Virus record (IMG/VR): IMGVR_UViG_3300031963_000469
Span: 1-36,037 of that record
Reading direction: 5' to 3' (one strand)
Source: a virus
DNA: 36,037 nt
Shown: positions 30,996-36,037 of the stretch, piece by piece
Layout of the letters: every line of letters starts with the position of its first letter
Numbering within the stretch: the first letter of the stretch is position 1
Made by a program: the position numbers and the translations under genes
The notes under the pieces: model-generated
What the model saw: only the letters and a program-made list of their open reading frames with translations
The model's database searches: none
Told to the model about the DNA's origin: nothing

Positions 30996-31233
30996 CATCA
31001 ACAAAACCAGCATGACTGTCATGGAAAAGAATGGTAGCAACGGTGAGTATGACCGTGGCAGCGCAGGCGAGGCTTATCGTTCTGCATCCGTTGCTGATAC
31101 CTATGGCATGGGTAAGCCTACTCGCACCAATCCTATGGGCTTCATGGGTATGCAGTGCTTCTCTGGCTCACCAGATCAGCGTAAGTCACCGACTTCCAAG
31201 CCCGGTAATGCCGGAGGAAAGGACATTATCTAA
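30985..31233 (+). CDS. Hypothetical 82-residue protein
   Basis: The protein starts MKLSINKTSMTVMEKNGSNG and continues with an RSASVADTYGMGKPTRTNPMGF stretch. It is rich in Gly, Ser and Met, probably flexible. The ATG at 30985 follows an AAGGAAAGGA Shine-Dalgarno and lies inside the end of the previous gene. The stop overlaps the next ATG. No family is recognised. Confidence 0.62.
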   Translation: MKLSINKTSMTVMEKNGSNGEYDRGSAGEAYRSASVADTYGMGKPTRTNPMGFMGMQCFSGSPDQRKSPTSKPGNAGGKDII

Positions 31234-31580
31234 TGGCTAACAATATTGCCTTTCAGCCGATGGGCAACTGTGTAGTTGCGGTTGCCCAATCTTCTAATAC
31301 TCAAGGAAATGTTGTTTCTATTACGGCTGTTAGTCCGGTAAACCAATACTTAGTGTTCAACACAAGTAAAGACTATCCTGTGTTTGTTGCTTATGGACAG
31401 ACTGCAAATATTACGGCAAGCATTCCAACCTCTGCTGGCGCACCGGTAGTTGCGATTCCTCCATATACGGAAAAGGTTTTTACGGGGCCACAGGTAAGCT
31501 CAACTAAAACAGTTTACGTTCGCATTATTGCTCCACACAACAATGCTGAGTTGTACATTACACCGGGCGAAGGATTGTGA
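31233..31580 (+). CDS. Virion beta protein, paralogue of the gene at 21185
   Basis: The 115-residue protein is beta-rich and poor in charge. It shares NQY.V.N and VF..YG.TA segments and the YITPGEGL end with the product of 21185-21514. The pair suggests a duplicated virion component. This copy lies far from the other, just before the lysis genes. Its ATG overlaps the previous stop. Confidence 0.7.
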   Translation: MANNIAFQPMGNCVVAVAQSSNTQGNVVSITAVSPVNQYLVFNTSKDYPVFVAYGQTANITASIPTSAGAPVVAIPPYTEKVFTGPQVSSTKTVYVRIIAPHNNAELYITPGEGL

Positions 31581-31582
31581 TT

Positions 31583-31993
31583 ATGGACGCCGATCTACAA
31601 AAGATGAAGATGCAGGCTGATGTTGAGCTTGCTAAGTTAGAAGCAACTTCCCCTGCTAAAGAGGTGGCTGGCAAGGCTATTGGTAAGTGGGGTCTTGCAG
31701 CTATCGTGTCTATTGTAGTTATTGGCGTCTTAGCTAGTCTGTGGCTAGAAGAGGGGAAGATGGCGGCAGTCATGGGCTTGCTTGGCGCTTCTCTGACCGC
31801 CTTGATTCAAATGCTTAACGGCATTGCAGGCTCAGCAACGAAGCAAGAGAAGCCTGAGTTTGAAGTCATGAAGCAACTAATTGACAAGCTAGACCGGCTG
31901 GATCGTAAAGAACCGTCTATGCAGGTTGATGTTGAAGATGGGAAAGTTACTGTTAAACGCGGTGATGATAAGGTTGTTGCGGAGGGGAAATAA
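31583..31993 (+). CDS. Membrane protein of the lysis cassette
   Basis: About 136 residues. A charged N-terminus precedes two hydrophobic segments: GLAAIVSIVVIGVLASLWLE (about 36-55) and MAAVMGLLGASLTALIQML (about 60-78). The cytoplasmic-type C-terminus is charged. ATG 31583 is preferred over GTG 31577 because GAAGGA lies 8 bases before it. It may be a holin or pair with the next gene. Confidence 0.65.
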   Translation: MDADLQKMKMQADVELAKLEATSPAKEVAGKAIGKWGLAAIVSIVVIGVLASLWLEEGKMAAVMGLLGASLTALIQMLNGIAGSATKQEKPEFEVMKQLIDKLDRLDRKEPSMQVDVEDGKVTVKRGDDKVVAEGK

Positions 31994-32487
31994 TGTTGCC
32001 ACTGCTTGCCCCAATACTTTCTCAGCTTGCCGGTGCTGGTATGCAGAAAGTGGCTGATGCTGTCATGGACAAAGGCTTAGATGTGGTGGAAGCCAAGTTA
32101 GGCGTGAAGCTAACGCCAAATGAGGATGGCGTCCTTGACCCTGCCAAGCTAGTTGAAGTCGAGACTGCTGCCATGAAACATGCTGAGTTTATGGCTGAGC
32201 TAGACCAGAAAGACAGAGACAGTGCCAGAGCAAACAGACTTGCCATTGTTACCAACAAGGATGTGCCTTGGTGGGAAAAGGCTGTAATGCCTTTCTTGGC
32301 TGTCTTTACTGTGGTGGCAACCTTTACCCTTGTGGGCATTCTCTGCTTTGTGGAGATTGCAGATTCGCAAGAGCGTATCGTGATCTTTGTCTTAGGCTTT
32401 GTGACTGCGGTAGCAGGTCAGGTGCTGAGTTTCTACTTTGGCTCCTCGCAAGGTTCTAAGGACAAGACTGACGCATTGAAGAAATGA
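31993..32487 (+). CDS. Holin-like protein (GTA 3TM holin type)
   Basis: The 164-residue protein has an amphipathic N-terminus, a central charged segment with DQKDRDSARANR, and two strong membrane helices (AVMPFLAVFTVVATFTLVGI and IVIFVLGFVTAVAGQVLSFYFG). It ends FGSSQGSKDKTDALKK. This matches the family called holin of 3TMs for gene-transfer release (PF11351). It directly precedes the endolysin gene and overlaps it by four bases, so it probably controls lysis timing. Confidence 0.82.
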   Translation: MLPLLAPILSQLAGAGMQKVADAVMDKGLDVVEAKLGVKLTPNEDGVLDPAKLVEVETAAMKHAEFMAELDQKDRDSARANRLAIVTNKDVPWWEKAVMPFLAVFTVVATFTLVGILCFVEIADSQERIVIFVLGFVTAVAGQVLSFYFGSSQGSKDKTDALKK

Positions 32488-32927
32488 AACTGTCAGAACA
32501 CTTCTCATTGGAAGAGCTGACCGTTAGCGAAACGGCAGCACGGAAGGGCTTGGATAACACGCCAGACAATGATGCTTTGTTTGACCTAAAGCGTCTGGCT
32601 GCATTCCTTGAGAGCATTCGAGAGACTGTTGATAAACCGATCAAGATTAACTCTGCTTACCGTGCGCCTGAAGTCAATGCCAGTGTGGGCGGCAGCAAGA
32701 CAAGTCAGCATTGCAAAGGGCAGGCAGCAGATATTCGGGTGGCAGGCATGACCCCGGATCAAGTGGTGCAGGCCATCATTGCCGCTAAGCTACCGTTTGA
32801 TCAGGTGATCAGAGAGTTTGATAGTTGGACGCATGTCAGCATTGCCCCCAAGGACAAGCCGCCTCGCAAGATGGCCTTGATTATTGACAAAAAAGGAACC
32901 CGTCCTTATGCCCCAAAAAAATCCTAG
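32484..32927 (+). CDS. Endolysin, M15-family peptidoglycan peptidase
   Basis: The 147-residue protein is a peptidase M15 (M15_3-type, PF08291). It has the zinc-binding motif S74-Q-H76-C-K-G-Q-A-A-D83 and a second site W115-T-H117-V. It would cleave peptide bonds in cell wall peptidoglycan. No signal peptide is visible, so export should need the holin. Its ATG overlaps the holin stop (ATGA). Confidence 0.9.
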   Translation: MKLSEHFSLEELTVSETAARKGLDNTPDNDALFDLKRLAAFLESIRETVDKPIKINSAYRAPEVNASVGGSKTSQHCKGQAADIRVAGMTPDQVVQAIIAAKLPFDQVIREFDSWTHVSIAPKDKPPRKMALIIDKKGTRPYAPKKS

Positions 32928-33171
32928 TTTGTCGATAGGGCGTGGTGAGAAGCTGCCGGTCAGCAAAGGTGCTGGCTTGACTGCAAAGGGCAGGGCTAAG
33001 TACAACCGCGAAACTGGCAGCAATCTGAAGGCACCAGCACCTAACCCTCGCACTAAGAAGGAGGCAGGCCGCAAGGCTAGTTTCTGTGCAAGGATGGCTG
33101 GCGTAGTGAGGAAAGCTAAAGGGCCAGCTAGTAGAGCAAAGGCGTCGCTACGGAGGTGGAATTGCAGATAG
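32908..33171 (+). CDS. Small basic DUF6321-like protein
   Basis: The 87-residue protein is very basic. It contains GAGLTAKGRAKYNRETGSN, PAPNPRTKKEAGRK, SFCARMAGV and KGPASRAKASLRRWNCR, the pattern of DUF6321-like proteins found in aquatic phages. It may contact nucleic acid. The ATG at 32908 lies inside the endolysin end. Function is unknown. Confidence 0.78.
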   Translation: MPQKNPSLSIGRGEKLPVSKGAGLTAKGRAKYNRETGSNLKAPAPNPRTKKEAGRKASFCARMAGVVRKAKGPASRAKASLRRWNCR

Positions 33172-33719
33172 AAGATGAAGAGGTGATGGGTGCGATGCAG
33201 GAAGATCGCACACCAGACTTTCTATCCCAAGCGCAAGAATCTTTCCCCTATCTCAAAGGGAAAGACTTGGACGTTATCTACACGCCAAAGCCGCAAGAAA
33301 GCCGGATGCTGGAGTTCTACCCGCCGGATGAGCCGGGAGCGCCAGAAGCACCACGCCCCAAGAACTTGCCAATGGGTAGAGTCGGCATTGAAGTGTTCAA
33401 TCCCAAGGTCAGACCTATCGACATACTTGGTGACTATGTGTCGCACTATGGTGTGCAGGCCGATCCAGAGCTAAAGAAGTATTACGGACAATTCCAGCAG
33501 GCGCTTGATCCAAAGTCCATGCAAGAACGGTATCGCTTCCACCAAGAAAACTTTGGGGAAACTAGACCGTATGAGCAATGGTATGAAAGCACTGGCTTAC
33601 CGGAGATATTCCGAGGCTACACCTTCAACCAGTTTGGCGACAATGCAGCAGAGATTTATACGCCTGAACAGTTAATGATTTTGGATCAGGTTAAAAAATA
33701 TCTTGGTATTACGGAATGA
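33162..33719 (+). CDS. Hypothetical protein after the lysis genes
   Basis: About 185 residues, acidic and rich in Pro, Gln and Tyr, with QAQESFPYLKGKDLDVIYTP and MGRVGIEVFNPKVRPIDI segments. The start is uncertain: TTG 33162 has GGAGG at the right distance, while GTG 33156 and ATG 33186 are alternatives. I recall similar proteins in aquatic phages, function unknown. Its stop overlaps the methyltransferase start. Confidence 0.62.
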   Translation: MQIEDEEVMGAMQEDRTPDFLSQAQESFPYLKGKDLDVIYTPKPQESRMLEFYPPDEPGAPEAPRPKNLPMGRVGIEVFNPKVRPIDILGDYVSHYGVQADPELKKYYGQFQQALDPKSMQERYRFHQENFGETRPYEQWYESTGLPEIFRGYTFNQFGDNAAEIYTPEQLMILDQVKKYLGITE

Positions 33720-34228
33720 GTCATCAAGCACAACTGGACTTTGTTGCAATAGTACGGGCTATGTATCCAGATTATTTTATTCGCAAGCAGGTGCTTGAGA
33801 TTGGTAGTCTAAACATTAACGGTTCTATCAGACCATTCTTTGAGCAATGTACCTATGTTGGGGTTGATCTTGGCGAAGGACGAGACGTTGATGTGGTGGG
33901 TAAGGGAGAAGAACTTACCTACGGTGACGATAGCTTTGACGTTGTTGCAAGTTGTGAATGTTTTGAGCATAACCCTGAGTGGGTAGCGACGCTTAATAAC
34001 ATGATCAGAATGTGCAGTGGCTTGGTATTCTTTAGCTGTGCAACTACTGGCAGGCCGGAGCATGGAACGCCACGCACTAGCCCACATGATGCGCCGTTCT
34101 GTGGTGAATACTACCGGAACTTGACGGAAGAGGATGTGCGGCAGGCAGTAGATTTATCAGTCTTCACGGACTATCAATTTCTAACTAATGATACGTCGCA
34201 CGACTTATACTTTTGGGGGATCAAATGA
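33716..34228 (+). CDS. SAM-dependent methyltransferase-like protein
   Basis: The 170-residue protein has class I methyltransferase signatures: motif I LEIGS (27-31) with a weak glycine loop, the acidic D51 after TYVGV, and DVVASCECFEH (75-85). It belongs to the Methyltransf_11 type. The substrate is unknown. Its TGA overlaps the next gene start. No target-recognition domain is seen, so DNA methylation for restriction evasion is unlikely but not excluded. Confidence 0.75.
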   Translation: MSHQAQLDFVAIVRAMYPDYFIRKQVLEIGSLNINGSIRPFFEQCTYVGVDLGEGRDVDVVGKGEELTYGDDSFDVVASCECFEHNPEWVATLNNMIRMCSGLVFFSCATTGRPEHGTPRTSPHDAPFCGEYYRNLTEEDVRQAVDLSVFTDYQFLTNDTSHDLYFWGIK

Positions 34229-34383
34229 AGACCGGACTCTATTCCAACATTGCAGCAAAGCGCAACAGAATCAAGGCTGGCAGCGGAGAGCGTATGCGTA
34301 AACCCGGAACCAAGGGTGCGCCTACTGCCGCAGCATTCAAACAGTCTGCCAAGACAGCAAAGCGCATGACCCGTAAATCTTAA
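34225..34383 (+). CDS. Small basic conserved protein
   Basis: The 52-residue protein starts MKTGLYSNIAAKRNRIKAGSG and contains KPGTKGAPTAAAFKQSAKTAK. This pattern is frequent in aquatic phages, function unknown. The ATG is coupled to the methyltransferase stop. It is the last gene before the terminator. Confidence 0.75.
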   Translation: MKTGLYSNIAAKRNRIKAGSGERMRKPGTKGAPTAAAFKQSAKTAKRMTRKS

Positions 34384-34397
34384 GTTCCCTGTGCTGT

Positions 34398-34421
34398 AGC
34401 CTAGTCTCTTCTCCCTAGGCT
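34398..34421. terminator. First hairpin of a tandem terminator region
   Basis: AGCCTAG (34398-34404) and CTAGGCT (34415-34421) form a 7-bp stem with a 10-base loop. It is followed by only TTT, so it may stabilise RNA ends and is unlikely to terminate alone. Confidence 0.55.
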
Positions 34422-34423
34422 TT

Positions 34424-34451
34424 CCCCCGCCTAATCAGCGGGGGTTTTTTT
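34424..34451 (+). terminator. Rho-independent terminator of the rightward late operon
   Basis: CCCCCGC (34424-34430) and GCGGGGG (34438-34444) form a strong stem followed by seven T residues. It lies about 40 bases after the last rightward stop codon and abuts the end of the leftward glycosyltransferase gene. Confidence 0.93.
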
Positions 34452-35184
34452 AATCACTCGACAGCAAACCACCTTCAAACAGATACGTTCCCATGTGACC
34501 TAGGTGACACCAAGGTGCTGCATGTATCTTGCCGCCAATCTTGCGCCACTGGTGACAGAAATAGTAATCCTCTGACAATAGCCGTTTGCTCTCAGGATCA
34601 ATCGGATCAAGGTAGAACCCGTAAACTTCCTCGCCAGACAGATAGTTCATATCGCTGACAAAGGTAGGCGTATGAGGTTTCAACTCATCAAACACACGGC
34701 GCTTAATCAGCATAAAGCCAGTGCCAATAGCAGATACCTCACACGGCTGATCTACTGGCACCGTAATTGATGGATCGTTAGTAAGCAAATTGACAACAAA
34801 GCTGCCAGTATGTTTCTTAAGCTGATCAACTGGCTTACCTTCAGTCACAGCTTGATGCACTGTTTGCCAATTGATTTCCTTCTTTGGATAGATTCCACCT
34901 ATTACATCAACGTCTGCTGCCAGCATTTTTAGTGCGTCCTCTGGCTTGAATGCAATGTCGGCATCAATCCAGAAAAGGTAGTCAGCATCACTCTTTAGGA
35001 ACTCATGCGCCATATTGCAACGTGCGCGTGTCACCAGTGATTCGTTAAACATCAGTGACACAGAAGTTTTGTAACCTTGATTAGACAGAACGCCAATCAG
35101 GTTCATCAATGATTGTGTGTAAACGCCAGTGCATTGCCCACCATACATAGGCGTTGCTATAAAAATATGCTTTTGGTTTTCCAT
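34450..35184 (-). CDS. Glycosyltransferase-like protein (GT-A, WIDADI motif)
   Basis: The 244-residue protein starts KHIFIATPMYGGQC and has a GT-A-type core with FWIDADI (D74-x-D76, a metal-binding DxD), GGIYPKKEINW and a later EDYYFCHQWRKIGGKI acceptor-side motif. Such genes occur in aquatic phages and could decorate a host or virion surface. It is the last leftward gene before the terminator. The start ATG 35184 has CGGAGA upstream. The substrate is unknown. Confidence 0.82.
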   Translation of the reverse strand: MENQKHIFIATPMYGGQCTGVYTQSLMNLIGVLSNQGYKTSVSLMFNESLVTRARCNMAHEFLKSDADYLFWIDADIAFKPEDALKMLAADVDVIGGIYPKKEINWQTVHQAVTEGKPVDQLKKHTGSFVVNLLTNDPSITVPVDQPCEVSAIGTGFMLIKRRVFDELKPHTPTFVSDMNYLSGEEVYGFYLDPIDPESKRLLSEDYYFCHQWRKIGGKIHAAPWCHLGHMGTYLFEGGLLSSD

Positions 35185-35200
35185 GTGATCTCCGAAAGGT

Positions 35201-35228
35201 GGGGCGTGTCGCAGTGACGCTGCGCCCC
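35201..35228. promoter_or_regulatory. GC-rich hairpin between nuclease and glycosyltransferase genes
   Basis: GGGGCG (35201-35206) and CGCCCC (35223-35228) frame an inner CGCAG/CTGCG helix that competes for the same bases. No U tract follows on either strand. It may process or attenuate the leftward transcript before the glycosyltransferase gene. Confidence 0.45.
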
Positions 35229-35238
35229 GTCAGCGCTC

Positions 35239-35598
35239 CTAACTGTCCTCTGGCGAAGACTCATCCTGCGACTGATGGGGGTTTATTTCATTGCCAAGTA
35301 GCTTGAGCAAGTCGGGCAAGTGCATTAAGGCCAGTGATTTGCCACCGTCCTCACGCATTATCACAATGGATGTTTGACCAGCTTCACAGGCTCTGTCTGC
35401 CTGCTCAATGAAATCATACACCGCAATCTTGCGCCTGCGTTTGCACTCAATCAGATAGTTGCCAAGGATTAAGTCACCCTCATCCTTCACCTGATACTGC
35501 TTCAGGTTGCGCCGGATACGAATACCAAGCACATCAAATATCTCATTGGCAACCTCACGTTCGTAGGATGCTCCCCGATTCCTTGCCAGCTTACTCAT
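35239..35598 (-). CDS. PD-(D/E)xK Holliday-junction resolvase-like nuclease
   Basis: The 119-residue protein has a nuclease active-site pattern: E15 in YEREVA, then D42 in EGDLI and E51-x-K53 in IECKRR. This resembles archaeal Hjc-type resolvases and VRR-NUC-like enzymes. It would cut branched DNA, a fitting partner for the annealing protein and exonuclease encoded upstream. It starts coupled to the Cys-rich gene (ATGA). Confidence 0.78.
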   Translation of the reverse strand: MSKLARNRGASYEREVANEIFDVLGIRIRRNLKQYQVKDEGDLILGNYLIECKRRRKIAVYDFIEQADRACEAGQTSIVIMREDGGKSLALMHLPDLLKLLGNEINPHQSQDESSPEDS

Positions 35599-35744
35599 CA
35601 GTAACAGTTGGTATTGCAGTTGTTACCGTAACAGCAGGTTGTGCAGGTTACGCACCGACCTTGATTACAGTAAGTGTTGTAAGTGCAGCTTGCCCACACC
35701 AAAGGTGCAGTCACTACCAACCACAAAGCGAATAAGTAACGCAT
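35598..35744 (-). CDS. 48-residue Cys-rich secreted peptide
   Basis: The peptide starts with a signal-like stretch MRYLFALWLVVTAPLVWAS and then a mature part of about 29 residues with eight cysteines (20, 26, 31, 34, 37, 38, 43, 47) and little else but Thr, Asn and Tyr. Four disulfides could form in the periplasm. AAGGAG lies just before ATG 35744. Its stop overlaps the resolvase-like start codon. No family is recognised. A lipoprotein is less likely, since the lipobox is poor. Confidence 0.7.
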   Translation of the reverse strand: MRYLFALWLVVTAPLVWASCTYNTYCNQGRCVTCTTCCYGNNCNTNCY

Positions 35745-35757
35745 GATCGTCTCCTTA

Positions 35758-36033
35758 TCAAAATGGAATGTCGCCATCTTCACGGCGCTTACTAGGGAAT
35801 GGATTGGCATTGCCGCTAGTGTTCTCAGCAGGTTGCCAGTTGTCTTCTTTCAGGCTGATCAACGCACCACCCTTAGTTTCTTTCGTCCACGCAGCCAGTT
35901 TGATGGTATCGCCCGGAGCATAGTGTTGCTCCACCTTTAGCTCACCACGCCAATCAGGGCTACCAGCGCTCTTCTTGTTGCGGTTGCTCAGTAGTACACC
36001 AGTACCGGGTTTTCTATCTTGATAGTCACTCAT
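35758..36033 (-). CDS. Small SSB-like protein with an SSB C-terminal tip
   Basis: The 91-residue protein starts MSDYQDRKPGTGVLL and has a beta-rich core (GELKVEQHYAPGDTIKLAAW) and a flexible region. It ends in DGDIPF, close to the DDIPF tip by which bacterial SSB recruits partner proteins. This suggests an ssDNA-binding or SSB-mimic role. The ATG, in both junction copies, overlaps the TGA of the helix-turn-helix frame (ATGA), so it follows the annealing gene on the circle. Confidence 0.65.
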   Translation of the reverse strand: MSDYQDRKPGTGVLLSNRNKKSAGSPDWRGELKVEQHYAPGDTIKLAAWTKETKGGALISLKEDNWQPAENTSGNANPFPSKRREDGDIPF

Positions 36034-36037
36034 GTTT
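35993..36037. repeat. Direct terminal repeat, right copy (circle junction)
   Basis: These 45 bases equal positions 1-45. Joining the ends restores the SSB-like gene directly after the annealing and helix-turn-helix frames, which supports a circular map. Confidence 0.9.

Noticed and set aside
35598-35744. The Cys-rich peptide as an outer-membrane spanin lipoprotein
   Set aside because: It lacks a good lipobox and the proline-rich mature part of Rz1-type spanins, and it is far from the lysis genes.
1-36037. Integrase, excisionase or other lysogeny genes
   Set aside because: No tyrosine or serine recombinase pattern was seen in any translated frame; the small Cro-like gene alone does not show a temperate lifestyle.

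Overview
The window is a complete or near-complete genome of a tailed double-stranded DNA bacteriophage, about 36 kb, assembled as a circle. Its first 45 bases are repeated exactly at its end (1-45 = 35993-36037), so the non-redundant length is about 35,992 bp. A terminase large subunit, portal, scaffold-like protein, major capsid protein, head-tail adaptor and hub-like tail protein are present. There is no tape measure, tail tube or sheath gene, and four long internal-virion-like genes lie in a row; both points indicate a short-tailed (podovirus-like) virion. Many small genes resemble families I know from aquatic phages of Proteobacteria. DnaA-box-like sites and Shine-Dalgarno sites fit a proteobacterial host, but the sequence does not name one.

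Layout. (1) 6126 to 4328, minus strand: an ArdC-type antirestriction/metallopeptidase gene followed by four small genes, with a promoter at 6174-6201 and a terminator at 4281-4306. (2) About 3636-4327: an intergenic region with plasmid-like origin architecture. It has three DnaA-box-like sites, ten 17-bp iterons in two blocks, and a perfect 17-bp inverted repeat around the core. (3) 3635 leftward, through the circle junction, to 34450, minus strand: a densely overlapping early operon. It holds small genes, a YqaJ/lambda-type exonuclease, a single-strand annealing protein, a helix-turn-helix extension, an SSB-tip protein, a Cys-rich secreted peptide, a resolvase-like nuclease and a glycosyltransferase. 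(4) 6127-6819: a divergent control region with promoters in both directions, operator-like palindromes and a candidate structured RNA. (5) 6820-34383, plus strand: small regulatory genes, DUF5672, packaging and head genes, tail fibres and adhesin, internal virion proteins, the lysis cassette and small basic proteins. This arm ends at two hairpins facing the early operon.

How it works together. The exonuclease, annealing protein, SSB-like protein and resolvase form a recombination module. No DNA polymerase, helicase, primase, integrase or recognisable Rep protein is visible, so replication probably uses host enzymes recruited at the iteron/DnaA origin.

Most notable observations: a probable programmed -1 frameshift (A AAA AAG with a correctly spaced hairpin) that would fuse the annealing protein to a helix-turn-helix domain; the iteron origin without a recognised initiator; a nested RNA-like fold at 6632-6742; and a 48-residue secreted peptide with eight cysteines inside the recombination operon.
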